NCBI GenBank assembly: GCA_047971685.1
Contig: JBKDZW010000057.1
Coordinates: 3,151 to 67,150, forward strand
Length of the DNA stretch: 64,000 nucleotides
Source: JAJXWB01 sp047971685
GTDB taxonomy: Bacteria > Pseudomonadota > Alphaproteobacteria > Rhizobiales > Beijerinckiaceae
Reading direction: 5' to 3'
The translations under genes were made by a program, and so were the position numbers. The notes beneath the pieces were generated by a model. The model was not told where the DNA came from. It worked only from the letters and a program-made list of their open reading frames with translations, and made no database searches. Positions 1 to 8,866 of this stretch are shown here, one piece after another; position 1 is the stretch's first letter; every line of letters begins with the position of its first letter.

Positions 1-231
1 GACGAAGGCGAACTGACGCGGACCCGCAAACTGCGTCGCGAGTTCCTCGCCGAGCGTTATGCCGCGCTGATCGAGGCCATGTATGGCGGCCTCGATCACC
101 AGGCGATCGAGATCGCGGTGACCTATCAGGACGGACGCAAGGGCACGCTGTCGGCCCGCGTCGCGATCCATGATGTCGCCAAGGGGACCAAGGCAGGCGA
201 CGCCGCCGAACCATTGCGAGCCACCGCATGA
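1..231 (+). CDS. Long-chain acyl-CoA ligase (AMP-binding), C-terminal fragment
   Basis: Only the last 76 codons lie in the window; the 5' end is upstream. The visible tail begins DEGELTRTRKLRREFLAE, contains a DGRKGTLS segment and ends in a TGA at 229-231. This matches the C-terminal lid domain of the AMP-dependent synthetases that sit inside liv-type ABC operons of alphaproteobacteria. Such enzymes activate a carboxylic acid with ATP and CoA, so the imported substrate is probably trapped as a CoA thioester. The stop overlaps the next start (ATGA), which indicates translational coupling with the permease gene. The assignment rests on the tail and the context; the substrate is unknown. Confidence 0.75.
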   Translation, partial: DEGELTRTRKLRREFLAERYAALIEAMYGGLDHQAIEIAVTYQDGRKGTLSARVAIHDVAKGTKAGDAAEPLRATA

Positions 232-1112
232 TAGACTTCATCAACTACCTCATAAACGGGGCGCTGGTCGGGCTGTTGTACGCCCTCATCGCCATGGGCT
301 TCGTGGTCATCTATCGCGCCTCGAAAGTGTTCAATTTCGCGCAAGGCGAACTGGTGGTTTTCGGCGGCTTCATCGTCTGGTGGATGATCGCCTCGCTCGG
401 ACTGCCCCTCTGGCTCGGACTGCCGCTCGCCTTCGTCGCCGCCGCGCTCTTCGGGCTTCTGGTCGAACGTGTCTTTTTCTCCCGTCTTGCCGGCGAATCC
501 GTATTCGCCATGGTGATGGTCACGATCGGGCTGCTGATCCTGATCCGCGGCATGATCCTCGCGCTGTTCGGCCCGCAGGTGCGACCGTTCCCGATCATCT
601 TCCCGTTGCAGCCGGTGATTATCGGCGACATCCTGATCCCGAGATCGCTGCTGGTTGGCGGCGTCATCACGGTGATCGTCGGCCTTGGCCTGTCATGGTT
701 CTTCAACCGCACCCGCGCCGGCCTGCGCATGACGGCGGTCGCGGAGGATCATCAGGTCGCGTTGTCGATGGGCATTTCGGTGAAGCGGTCCATCGCCTTT
801 GCATGGGTTCTCGGCGCGGTGCTCTCCACGCTCGGGGCGATCATCTTCCTCAGCGGCAAGTCGCTCAACTTCCTTGCATCCGACATCGGGCTGGCGGCAT
901 TGCCGGTGGCGTTGCTGGCGGGCTTCGAGGCGATAGCCGGCGTGCTGCTGGCCGGTCTGATCGTGGGCATTATTCAGGGATTGGTGACGGCCTATCTCGA
1001 TCCGATCGTGGGCGGCGCCATCGGCACTGTGTTCCCGTTCATCATCATGTTGCTCATTCTCTTCATTCGGCCGACCGGAATGTTCGGCTGGAAGACCATC
1101 GAAAGGGTCTGA
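228..1112 (+). CDS. Branched-chain amino-acid-type ABC transporter permease, LivH family
   Basis: A 294-residue integral membrane protein of typical LivH length. It opens with an INGALVGLLYALIAMGF helix and carries the YRASKVFNFAQGELVVFGG segment that is a signature of LivH permeases. It should form one half of the membrane channel of a HAAT-family importer together with the LivM-like protein just downstream. The start overlaps the upstream ligase stop by four bases and the next gene begins three bases after its stop, so this is one operon. HAAT systems next to CoA ligases often carry aromatic or other carboxylic acids rather than amino acids; here the substrate is inferred only from that context. 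Confidence 0.92.
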   Translation: MIDFINYLINGALVGLLYALIAMGFVVIYRASKVFNFAQGELVVFGGFIVWWMIASLGLPLWLGLPLAFVAAALFGLLVERVFFSRLAGESVFAMVMVTIGLLILIRGMILALFGPQVRPFPIIFPLQPVIIGDILIPRSLLVGGVITVIVGLGLSWFFNRTRAGLRMTAVAEDHQVALSMGISVKRSIAFAWVLGAVLSTLGAIIFLSGKSLNFLASDIGLAALPVALLAGFEAIAGVLLAGLIVGIIQGLVTAYLDPIVGGAIGTVFPFIIMLLILFIRPTGMFGWKTIERV

Positions 1113-1115
1113 CCG

Positions 1116-2168
1116 ATGGATCCGGCAGGCGTATTCGCCACCAGTTTTGAACGCGATCAGGCGCTGATCCGCACCCGCGGACAATGGATCGCGCTGGCGT
1201 TGTTTCTCATCGCGCTGATCGTGCTGCCCCATATGCTGGGACCGCGCCTCGTCGCAATCTCGACCAACATGCTGATAACGGCGGTCGTGGTGATAGGGCT
1301 GCAAATCAACATGGGGTACGCGGGGCAGATCAATCTTGGCCAGGCCGCCTTCATGGGGGTCGGGGCTTATGCCGCCGGCGCGCTTGCCATCAAATTCAAT
1401 CTGCCGTTCTGGCTGAGCATTCCGCTCGGGGGCTGCGCGGCCGCGCTGTTCGGTTTCATTTTCGGTCTGTCGGCTGTCCGTATCAAAGGGTTCTATCTCG
1501 CTCTGACCACTATCGCGGCGCAGACGCTGTTTCACTTCATGATCCTCAACCTGCCGCAATCATGGTTCGGCGGCTCGAACGGCCTGACGCTGCAACCGGC
1601 GCAGCTTTTCGGCTTCAGTTTCGTCAGCGATATGTCGCTCTACTATCTTTGTCTTGTGGTTGCGGCGGTGATGGCGTTAGGCGCCTACGGCATCGTGCGC
1701 AGCCGGCATGGGCGCGCCTTCGTCGCGGTCTGCGACGATGACGTGGCCTCCGGGCTGATGGGCGTCAACGTCGTGCAGACCAAGGCGACGGCGTTTCTGA
1801 TCGGCGCGTTCTACGCCGGGATCGGCGGCGCGTTGTGGGCCTATTACGTGCGCTTCGTCGCGGTCGATCAGTTCACGCTGTTTCACTCGATCTGGTTCAT
1901 CGCCATGGTGATCGTCGGCGGCCTCGGCTCGATCACCGGCGCCTTGATCGGCGTGTTCGTCATCAAGGCGATTCAGGAAAGTTTCGTCACGCTCGGCCCA
2001 ACGATCGTTGCTGAATTTCCCGGACTTGGCGGCGACGTCGTCTTTGCGCTGATGAACGTGTTCCTTGGCGGCGTCATCGCGGCGTTCCTGATTTTCGAGC
2101 CGCGCGGGCTGATGCATCGCTGGAACATCATGAAGCGATCCTATCGTCTCTGGCCGTTTCCTTATTGA
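1116..2168 (+). CDS. Branched-chain amino-acid-type ABC transporter permease, LivM family
   Basis: A 350-residue membrane protein with the LivM hallmarks GYAGQINLGQAAFMGVGAY near residue 65 and RSRHGRAFVAVCDDD in the coupling-helix region around residue 200. It pairs with the LivH-like permease to form the transmembrane channel. It has a hydrophilic N-terminal extension of about 25 residues, common in LivM. It lies 3 bp after the LivH gene and 47 bp before the binding-protein gene, so it is part of the same transcript. Confidence 0.92.
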   Translation: MDPAGVFATSFERDQALIRTRGQWIALALFLIALIVLPHMLGPRLVAISTNMLITAVVVIGLQINMGYAGQINLGQAAFMGVGAYAAGALAIKFNLPFWLSIPLGGCAAALFGFIFGLSAVRIKGFYLALTTIAAQTLFHFMILNLPQSWFGGSNGLTLQPAQLFGFSFVSDMSLYYLCLVVAAVMALGAYGIVRSRHGRAFVAVCDDDVASGLMGVNVVQTKATAFLIGAFYAGIGGALWAYYVRFVAVDQFTLFHSIWFIAMVIVGGLGSITGALIGVFVIKAIQESFVTLGPTIVAEFPGLGGDVVFALMNVFLGGVIAAFLIFEPRGLMHRWNIMKRSYRLWPFPY

Positions 2169-2215
2169 GTTTCCTGCGCTTCACGGACGAAACCGTTCAT
2201 GGGAGGAGTTAAGCA

Positions 2216-3445
2216 ATGACGATCCTGAAACACATCAAGACCGCAGGGGCGGCAGCCGCATTCAGCCTGCTGACGGCCGCCGCGCCGGCCCAGGCCGAGA
2301 CCACTTACAACATCGCCTCGCTCGCAGACTTCACCGGCCCCTATGCGGACGTGATGAAGGATCTGATCGGCGTGCGCCGGCCGGTGATCGACTGGTGGAA
2401 TGCCGAAGTCGGCAAGAAGATCGGCGTCAAGCTCGCCGCCAAGGATTACGATCACCGCTACGACGCCGCGCAGGTGGCGAGCCTGTGGCCTGGCATCAAG
2501 GCCGAGCTCAATCCGATCATCGTCCTTGGCGTCGGCGGGCCTGACGTTGCGGCGCTGCAAGGGCGCCTGCCGTCCGACAAGGTTCCGATGGTGATGTCGA
2601 CGGCGGCCTATGGCTTCGCCTGGAAGCCGGATCCGTGGATTTTCAACCAGCGCCCGACGTACAGCCACGAGGCCGCGGCCTTCTTTGAATGGTTCCGCCA
2701 GAAGCGCGGCGGCGCCGGGCCGCTGAAGGTGGCGATCATTTCGTCGGAAGCGTCTCCCGCTTACGTCGACCAGCACAAGGGTGTTCAGCGCTACGCGGCG
2801 GATCATCCCGACAAGATCGAGGTGGTTGAGGTCGTCTTCACGGAGATTCAGCCCACCGACCTCACAACGCAGGTCAATCGCATCACCCGCAAAGGCGCCG
2901 AAGTGGTCATGGTGATGACCAATACGGCGGCGGTCGTCGCCACCAAACGCGCGTTGCAAGCGCTCGGCAAGAAAGTTCCGGTCATGATGAGCTCGCACAA
3001 CGGGCTCGCCGAATCCGGCCGCGCCATTGGCGATATCAAGCAGATGGAAGGCGATTACGAGGTCTATACGATGGCGGCGCCGACCGAAGCCAAGACGCCG
3101 GGCCGCGAGTTCTTCGACATGCTTCAGAGCAAGTACGATCTCAAGGCCAAGTGGACGGTGTCGGCGGTTCAGGGTCTTGGCCAGTCGTTGATCGCGATGC
3201 GGGCGATCAAGGCTGCGGCGGACAAGGTCGGTCCGGACAAGATCACCGGCGAAGCGGTGCGCGAGGCGCTGATCTCGACTGCGATCACGCCCGGCGACAC
3301 GTTCGGAATTCTCGGCAATATCAAATTCTCCAACGATGCGCCGTTCCCCACGCAGGGCATGGTGGCGAGCATCGCGACCGTGAAGGATGGCAAATACACG
3401 GAAGCAGCCGAGAACGTTCCGGTGCCGACCCTCAACAAGTGGTGA
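2216..3445 (+). CDS. ABC transporter periplasmic substrate-binding protein (Peripla_BP_6, LivK-like)
   Basis: A 409-residue secreted protein. Residues 1-27 form a Sec signal peptide ending in APAQA before ETTYNIASLADF, typical of type I periplasmic binding proteins. The start follows a strong GGAGGAG box. The two-lobed fold is implied by homology-like segments such as GVGGPDVAALQ and VVMVMTNTAAV. It captures the substrate for the permease pair upstream. Position between the permeases and the LivF-type ATPase is standard for these loci. A 60-bp gap with a GC-rich hairpin separates it from the ATPase gene. The ligand cannot be read from sequence. Confidence 0.9.
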   Translation: MTILKHIKTAGAAAAFSLLTAAAPAQAETTYNIASLADFTGPYADVMKDLIGVRRPVIDWWNAEVGKKIGVKLAAKDYDHRYDAAQVASLWPGIKAELNPIIVLGVGGPDVAALQGRLPSDKVPMVMSTAAYGFAWKPDPWIFNQRPTYSHEAAAFFEWFRQKRGGAGPLKVAIISSEASPAYVDQHKGVQRYAADHPDKIEVVEVVFTEIQPTDLTTQVNRITRKGAEVVMVMTNTAAVVATKRALQALGKKVPVMMSSHNGLAESGRAIGDIKQMEGDYEVYTMAAPTEAKTPGREFFDMLQSKYDLKAKWTVSAVQGLGQSLIAMRAIKAAADKVGPDKITGEAVREALISTAITPGDTFGILGNIKFSNDAPFPTQGMVASIATVKDGKYTEAAENVPVPTLNKW

Positions 3446-3456
3446 AGAAAAATTGC

Positions 3457-3484
3457 CCGGCCGGGTTTGCATGAATCCGGCCGG
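3457..3484 (+). other. Intercistronic hairpin between binding-protein and LivF genes
   Basis: Two copies of the self-complementary octamer CCGGCCGG at 3457-3464 and 3477-3484 can pair as a perfect 8-bp stem around a 12-base loop. No T-run follows, so it does not look like an intrinsic terminator. Such hairpins after binding-protein genes often stabilise the upstream message and give more binding protein than ATPase; that role is inference. Confidence 0.5.
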
Positions 3485-3504
3485 CGTCCCTACGGAGGCG
3501 CGTC

Positions 3505-4296
3505 TTGCTCGAACTCAACAATGTCGAAGTCATCTACAGCGATGTCATTTTGGCGGTGAAGGGCATTTCGCTCGCCGTGCCGAAGGGCAAATGCGTAGCG
3601 TTGCTGGGCGGCAACGGCGCCGGCAAATCGACGACGCTGAAGGCGATCTCCGGCATTATCCGCGTCGAGGACGGTCGGGTAACGTCCGGCAATATCAGTT
3701 TTGAAGGGAAGCGGATCGACAAGGCCGAACCGACCGATGTGGTGCGCAGCGGCATCATTCACGTCATGGAAGGCCGCCGCGTCCTGCGCCATCTGACCGT
3801 CGAGCAGAATCTCCAGGTCGGCGGCCATATGGAATCGTCCGGCCGCGAGGTGCGCAAACGCCTCGACGATGTTTACGACCGCATTCGTCGTCTTGCAGCG
3901 CTCAAGGATCGCGTGACCGGCTATCTATCCGGCGGCGAGCAGCAAATGGTCGTGATCGGCCGCGCGATGATGGCAAACCCCAAGCTGATCATGATCGACG
4001 AGCCGTCGCTTGGCCTTGCGCCATTGATGATCGACGAGGTCTTCGACTTGCTGAAGCAGCTCAAGGCGAGCGGAACCACGCTGTTGATCGTGGAGCAGAA
4101 CACGCGCGTTGCGCTTGAAATCGCCGATTACGGTTATGTCATGGAGAATGGCCGCACGGTCCTGGAAGGCGCCGCCGAAGAACTGCGCAACAACGAGGAC
4201 GTGCGGGAATTTTATCTCGGGCTGGATCTCGAAGGCGAGCGCAAGAGCTACCGCGACATCAAGCACTATCGCCGACGCAAGCGCTGGCTCGGTTGA
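3505..4296 (+). CDS. Branched-chain amino-acid-type ABC transporter ATP-binding protein, LivF family
   Basis: A 263-residue ATPase. Visible are Walker A GGNGAGKST, the LSGGEQQ signature, Walker B LIMIDEPSLG and the downstream H-loop-like VEQNTRVALE, as in LivF. It starts with TTG, chosen because a GGAGG box lies six bases upstream. It powers the importer encoded upstream. The partner LivG-type ATPase is not in the window and probably lies before the truncated ligase. The C-terminus is slightly longer than Escherichia coli LivF and ends in a basic tail. Confidence 0.92.
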   Translation: MLELNNVEVIYSDVILAVKGISLAVPKGKCVALLGGNGAGKSTTLKAISGIIRVEDGRVTSGNISFEGKRIDKAEPTDVVRSGIIHVMEGRRVLRHLTVEQNLQVGGHMESSGREVRKRLDDVYDRIRRLAALKDRVTGYLSGGEQQMVVIGRAMMANPKLIMIDEPSLGLAPLMIDEVFDLLKQLKASGTTLLIVEQNTRVALEIADYGYVMENGRTVLEGAAEELRNNEDVREFYLGLDLEGERKSYRDIKHYRRRKRWLG

Positions 4297-4305
4297 GCCG
4301 CCGCA

Positions 4306-5526
4306 TCAGGCATCCTTGCGGTCGACCACGAATGGCGCGTCGGCCGGAAGTTCGCCGGCGCTCACGACCTCGATCCGATCGGCCTTCAGCCGCGACAGGG
4401 CGGTGAAACGCGCAGATACGGCGCCCAGTGTCGCCTCGCGGTCCGCGCCAGCCGACAGCGCAAGACGCAGCGTGATCTCCTCGCGCTGCTGCGGTCGCGC
4501 GACAATCGCCTGCGCGCGGGCGATTCCTGGAATGGAGATGGCGAGATCCTCGAGCTGGCGCGGGTAGATGAAAATTTCGCGCGCCTTCACCGCCTGCCCG
4601 ACGCGCCCCTGCAACATGCCGATCCGCTGTACGGAGCCGTCGGCATTGGTCGCCGTTGCGGCGGCGACATCGCCGGTGCCCAATCGGATCAGCGGCCAGC
4701 CCGGCGTGAGGGTGGTGACGACGATTTCGCCCGGTTCGCCTTCGGGCAGAGGCGCGCCCGTCACGGGATCGCAAATCTGTACGATGCGGTCTTGATGAAT
4801 CTCGTAGCCGCCATCCTGCGCGCCGTTCTCGAAGCCGATCACGCCGAAGTCGGCGGTGGCGTAGACGGCGAACGTGCGAATGCCATATCTGGCTTCCAGC
4901 CGACGGCGCTTGCCGAGCCAGTCGCCCAGTTCGCCGCCGAGCAATGCGGATTTCACTTTCCATTCGTCCGGAAGTTTGCGCCCCGTGGCTTCTACCGCTT
5001 CGGCAAGGGTGATGAAGAAGGCTGTCGATGCGCAGATGCAGGTGACGCCGAGGTCCGTAATCAGCTTGGCTTGCAGTTCGCTGCCGCCGACGCCGGCCGG
5101 AATCACCGTTGCGCCGGCCGCCCGCAGCCCTTCGTCGAGCAGCAAGCCGGCGGGCACCAGATGATACGACCATGTGTTGAGTACGCGGTCGCCCGGGCCG
5201 ATGCCGGCCGCAGCAAAGGCCGCGCCGAAACCGTGGCCGTCGCGATCATGCCGGAACTGCGGTTCGTTGATCGGGCCCGGCGACACGAAGATGCGTGCGA
5301 TATCCTCGTCCTTTGCGGCGAGAAAGCCGCCGAACGGCGGTCGCTGCCGTTGCAGGTCGACGAGAGATTCTTTCTTGAGGACCGGCAGACGGGACAAATC
5401 GTCCATCGTCTTGAGGTCGGCCGGAGCAAGGCCGGCGCGATCGAACATCTCCCGGATTGCGGGCGCAAGCTGATAAGCGGTCTGCTGAACCTGCTGAAGG
5501 CGGGAAAATCGTGCGTTCTGGCTCAT
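4306..5526 (-). CDS. Phenylacetate-CoA ligase-like AMP-dependent ligase (PaaK family)
   Basis: A 406-residue adenylate-forming enzyme resembling PaaK: N-terminal LSRLPVLKKESLVDLQ, then LNTWSYHLVPAG and a GVTCICASTAFF stretch, and a C-terminal lid with REIFIYPRQLEDL. It should join a carboxylic acid, probably aromatic, to CoA using ATP. It is transcribed after the crotonase gene on the same strand with a 36-bp gap, and convergently with the LivF gene. With the ligase in the ABC operon this makes two acid-activating enzymes at the locus. True substrate unknown; phenylacetate itself is not implied because no paaABCDE genes are visible. Confidence 0.85.
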   Translation of the reverse strand: MSQNARFSRLQQVQQTAYQLAPAIREMFDRAGLAPADLKTMDDLSRLPVLKKESLVDLQRQRPPFGGFLAAKDEDIARIFVSPGPINEPQFRHDRDGHGFGAAFAAAGIGPGDRVLNTWSYHLVPAGLLLDEGLRAAGATVIPAGVGGSELQAKLITDLGVTCICASTAFFITLAEAVEATGRKLPDEWKVKSALLGGELGDWLGKRRRLEARYGIRTFAVYATADFGVIGFENGAQDGGYEIHQDRIVQICDPVTGAPLPEGEPGEIVVTTLTPGWPLIRLGTGDVAAATATNADGSVQRIGMLQGRVGQAVKAREIFIYPRQLEDLAISIPGIARAQAIVARPQQREEITLRLALSAGADREATLGAVSARFTALSRLKADRIEVVSAGELPADAPFVVDRKDA

Positions 5527-5562
5527 GGCTGCTTTCTCTCGACGTCTTGCGGCTTGCCTGTC

Positions 5563-6342
5563 TTATCTGCCGGTGAAACGCGGTTTGCGTTTTTCCTCGA
5601 AAGCGGCAAGCCCTTCTTTCAGGTCGTGGCTATGGGCATGGACTTCGCTGGCGAGAAGTTCTTGTCGCAATGCTATCGCAGCCGGTTGCTCAAGACCATC
5701 GTCGACCAAGGCCTTCATGCGGCGAAGCACCAGCGGGCTCTTGCTGGCGAGCTTGGCTGCCAGCGCCTCGGTCGCGGCGATCAATTCGTCATCATCGACG
5801 ACCTCATTGACCAGTCCGGCGGCGACGAGTTGGTCGGCCGGCACGAATTCACCGGTATAGAGCAGGTATTTTGCGCGGGTCGGACCGATTTTGCGCGGCA
5901 GCCGCACCGAACTGCCGCCGCCCGGCAGCAGGCCGTAGTTTGCATGCGCGTCGCCGAGCCTGGCGGAGCGCGCGGCAATGACGAGATCGCAGCACAGCAT
6001 CAGTTCCAGGCCGCCCGCCAACGTCAGGCCGTTGAGCGCGGCTATGACAGGTACGGGAAATGTCTCGATGCGATTCATTACGACAAGAATCGCATCGAGA
6101 AAACGACCGAGCGCCGTTTCGTCGTCGCCGGCTTCGGCGCGCACGAATTTCAGATCGGCGCCGGCGCAGAACGCGCGCCCCGCTCCGGTCAGGACCACCG
6201 CACGCGATCCCGATCGCTGCGCCTTGTCGAGCGCGGCGTCGATTCCGGAAACGATGGCCGGAGTGAGGGAGTTGAGCGCATCCGGCCGGTTCAGCGTGAT
6301 CCACATCGCATGGCCGCGGATCTCGGAAATGATCGGTTCCAT
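5563..6342 (-). CDS. Crotonase-fold enoyl-CoA hydratase/isomerase family protein
   Basis: A 259-residue crotonase-superfamily member. The CoA oxyanion-hole segments are clear: FCAGADLKF near residue 58 and NGLTLAGGLELM near 104. The two glutamates used by classical enoyl-CoA hydratase are not found at the expected places: the segment DAHANYGLLPGGG has His133 where PE is usual, and AKYLLYTG has Tyr159 where Glu is usual. The protein therefore probably catalyses another crotonase reaction (isomerisation, hydrolysis or ring cleavage of a CoA ester). It is the first gene of a two-gene unit with the PaaK-like ligase and is divergent from a CoA-transferase gene. Confidence 0.9.
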   Translation of the reverse strand: MEPIISEIRGHAMWITLNRPDALNSLTPAIVSGIDAALDKAQRSGSRAVVLTGAGRAFCAGADLKFVRAEAGDDETALGRFLDAILVVMNRIETFPVPVIAALNGLTLAGGLELMLCCDLVIAARSARLGDAHANYGLLPGGGSSVRLPRKIGPTRAKYLLYTGEFVPADQLVAAGLVNEVVDDDELIAATEALAAKLASKSPLVLRRMKALVDDGLEQPAAIALRQELLASEVHAHSHDLKEGLAAFEEKRKPRFTGR

Positions 6343-6359
6343 GGCTTTCGTTCCGGGAA

Positions 6360-6386
6360 TTGACTATTCGGTTAGTTGATTATTCG
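6360..6386. repeat. Direct repeat in divergent promoter region (operator candidate)
   Basis: TTGACTATTCG at 6360-6370 and TTGATTATTCG at 6376-6386 match in 10 of 11 bases with a 16-bp period. They sit in the 108-bp gap between the divergent crotonase and CoA-transferase genes, the place where a shared regulator would bind. No regulator gene is visible nearby, so function is inferred. Confidence 0.45.
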
Positions 6387-6450
6387 CGTGGTTATGATAC
6401 GAACTGTCCGGGAGAAATCAAGCGCGGCGTCTGTTGGAGCGCGTGTCGTC

Positions 6451-7563
6451 ATGAGCCTTCCCCTGGCAGGAATTCGGGTGGTCAGTCTGGCTGAGCAATA
6501 TCCGGGGCCTTACGCCACGTTGTTGCTGGCCGATCTCGGCGCCGAGGTGATTCTGGTCGAACGTCCCGGCGTCGGCGATCCGGCGCGGCAGTTTCCGGCG
6601 TTCCATGCCGCGCTCAATCGCGGCAAGCAATCGGTGGCGCTGGACCTCAAGAGCGACGAGGGCAAACAACATCTGCGCCGTCTGATCGCTTCTGCGGACG
6701 TGCTGATGGAAGGATATCGCCCCGGCGTTATGTCGCGTCTCGGCTTTGGTTACGACGTGGTGGCGCAACTCAATCCGCGTCTGGTTTACGTGTCGATCTC
6801 CGGTTTCGGACAGGACGGTCCTTATCGCGACCGGCCCGCGCACGACATTTCGTATCAGGCGCTCGCGGGATTTCTCTTTCGCCATGCCGAACAGGGTTCG
6901 GTCGAGGGGCCGGGCGACATTGCGGTGGGAGATCTGTCGTCCGGCATGTTCGCTGCGCTTGGAACGTTGGCGGCGCTGCTCGAACGCGAACGCAGCAAGA
7001 AGGGAAAGCACGTCGATGTCTCGATGACGGATGGTTTGGCGTCATGGATGTCGGCGATGCTCGGTCCTGTCATGAACGGCGCGCCATTGGCCGATATAGG
7101 GGCCGAGCCTGCCTATGGCTTGTTCAAATGCGCCGACGGAAAGTTGCTCACATTGTCGATCGCGCACGAGGACTGGTTCTGGCGCTCGCTATGCGAGCTG
7201 CTTGGTCTGCTCGATGCCTCCGGCTTTGCCCGCAACGAGCGCGTGGCGCGTAGCGATGCGTTGCGCCGCCAGATCGCCGCAGCGTTGGCGAGACGCAACC
7301 GCGCCGACTGGGCTGGCATATTCGATGCTGCCGGCATTCCATGGGGGCCGGTGAATGCGCTGGGCGAGGTGGCGGCCGATCCGCATTTCCGCGCACGCGG
7401 TCTGTTTCGCGAGGTCGCGGACAGCGATGGCGCGCGGCGGCGTCATGTGGCGCAGCCGTTGATTTTCTCTGGCCAGCGTCCGGGGCCGCGTTCCGGCGTG
7501 CCGCGTCTTGGCGAGCACACCGGGCAGGTGTTGCGGGCTTTGCCGGAACCGGGGGGCGATTAA
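6451..7563 (+). CDS. Family III CoA-transferase (CaiB/BaiF)
   Basis: A 370-residue class III CoA-transferase that would move CoA from one thioester to a free acid through an aspartyl-CoA anhydride. It shows LPLAGIRVVSLAEQYPGPY at the N-terminus and the VDVSMTDG motif around residue 194 containing the expected catalytic Asp. I chose the ATG at 6451 because it fits the family start and has a GGAG box at 6436-6439; an upstream in-frame TTG at 6376 would add 25 atypical residues. The stop is 37 bp before the thiolase start. It lets the pathway activate an acid without spending ATP. Confidence 0.88.
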   Translation: MSLPLAGIRVVSLAEQYPGPYATLLLADLGAEVILVERPGVGDPARQFPAFHAALNRGKQSVALDLKSDEGKQHLRRLIASADVLMEGYRPGVMSRLGFGYDVVAQLNPRLVYVSISGFGQDGPYRDRPAHDISYQALAGFLFRHAEQGSVEGPGDIAVGDLSSGMFAALGTLAALLERERSKKGKHVDVSMTDGLASWMSAMLGPVMNGAPLADIGAEPAYGLFKCADGKLLTLSIAHEDWFWRSLCELLGLLDASGFARNERVARSDALRRQIAAALARRNRADWAGIFDAAGIPWGPVNALGEVAADPHFRARGLFREVADSDGARRRHVAQPLIFSGQRPGPRSGVPRLGEHTGQVLRALPEPGGD

Positions 7564-7600
7564 GCGGATACGGGACAGTCTCGGCCGCAGGGAGGATGCG

Positions 7601-8839
7601 ATGGACGACATCTATGTGGTTGGCGTCGGCATGACGCCGTTCGGGCGCATGCTCGATGTCGATATGAAAACATTGTCGCGCACGGCGGTCGAGGCCGCGC
7701 TGGGCGATGCCGGTTTGCAGAAGGACGCTCTCGAAGGCGCGTTCTTCGCCAACGCCTCGCAAGGCCATATGGAGCGCCAGCATATGATCCGCGGCGAGAT
7801 CTTGCTGCGCGAGATGGGCGTCGGCGCCATCCCGGTGGTGAATGTCGAGAACGCCTGCGCGAGCGGCAGTTCGGCATTCAACCTTGCCGTGACGTTCCTC
7901 AAGGCGGGCGAGGGCGATATCGCGCTGGCGCTTGGCGCGGAAAAAATGTTTTCAACTGACCGCAAGCTGATGTTCGAGGCGTTCGACAGTGCGTGGGACG
8001 TCAGCCGCGACGCCGAAATCCGCGAACGCCTGCTGAAACTCGGCGAGGGCGTCGAGGCGCCCGAAGGCTCCACATCGGACAAGCCCTACAGCGTGTTCAT
8101 GGACGTCTATGCGGCATTCTCGCGCCAGCACATGAAGCGCTTCGGCACTACGCAGCGCCAGTTGGCGGCGGTCTCGGCCAAGAACCATCGCCATTCGGTA
8201 GAGAACCCGCTCTCGCAATTCCGCAACGCCTATTCTGTGGACGAGGTGCTGAGCGCGCCGCCGATCACCTATCCCCTGACCTTGCCGATGTGCTCGCCGA
8301 TCTCCGACGGCGCCGCAGCCGCCGTTGTCGTCACCAAAGCGGGATTGAAGCGGCTCGGCCTTGACGAAAAGCGGGCGATCCGCGTGCTGGCCTCGGTGAT
8401 CCAGACCGGCAGCGATCGCGATCCGTCGGCCGTCGAGCGGCATTGCACCGCGCTTGCCGCCAGAAGGGCTTATGACAAGGCCGGGATCGGCCCTGACGAT
8501 GTTTCCGTCGCCGAAGTGCACGATGCGACGGCGATGGGCGAAATCATCCAGATCGAGAATCTCGGCTTCTGCGATTTCGGCGACGGCGGCCCGATTTCCG
8601 AGCGCGGCGACACTTCGCTTGGCGGGCGCATTCCGGTCAATCCGTCAGGCGGTCTTGAGTCCAAGGGCCATCCCGTCGGCGCCACCGGCATCGGTCAGAT
8701 CCACGAGCTGACGATGCAATTGCGCGGCGAGGCCGGCGCGCGGCAGGTCGAGGGCGCGCGCATTGCGCTTGCCGAGAACGGCGGCGGTCTGCAAGGCGTC
8801 GAAGAGGCGGTGGCCTGCGTCACCATCCTTGGCCGTTAA
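7601..8839 (+). CDS. Thiolase family protein (SCP-x / lipid-transfer type)
   Basis: A 412-residue thiolase-fold enzyme. The nucleophilic cysteine is in NVENACASGSSA near residue 85, an EVHDATAMGE motif replaces the usual NEAFA box, and the GGLESKGHPVGATG histidine motif is present. The C-terminal cysteine of biosynthetic thiolases is replaced by ALAENGGG. This combination is typical of SCP-x-like thiolases that act on branched or cyclic acyl-CoA. The start at 7601 follows a GGAGG box; a longer in-frame reading overlaps the upstream gene without support. It lies between a CoA-transferase and an SDR dehydrogenase, giving three beta-oxidation-like genes in a row. Confidence 0.88.
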   Translation: MDDIYVVGVGMTPFGRMLDVDMKTLSRTAVEAALGDAGLQKDALEGAFFANASQGHMERQHMIRGEILLREMGVGAIPVVNVENACASGSSAFNLAVTFLKAGEGDIALALGAEKMFSTDRKLMFEAFDSAWDVSRDAEIRERLLKLGEGVEAPEGSTSDKPYSVFMDVYAAFSRQHMKRFGTTQRQLAAVSAKNHRHSVENPLSQFRNAYSVDEVLSAPPITYPLTLPMCSPISDGAAAAVVVTKAGLKRLGLDEKRAIRVLASVIQTGSDRDPSAVERHCTALAARRAYDKAGIGPDDVSVAEVHDATAMGEIIQIENLGFCDFGDGGPISERGDTSLGGRIPVNPSGGLESKGHPVGATGIGQIHELTMQLRGEAGARQVEGARIALAENGGGLQGVEEAVACVTILGR

Positions 8840-8866
8840 GAGAGAACAGCATTACGGGAGACGCGC

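Noticed and set aside
4792..6363. Plus-strand open frame of 523 codons over the PaaK-like and crotonase genes
   Set aside because: It spans two clear genes on the opposite strand and has no family resemblance.
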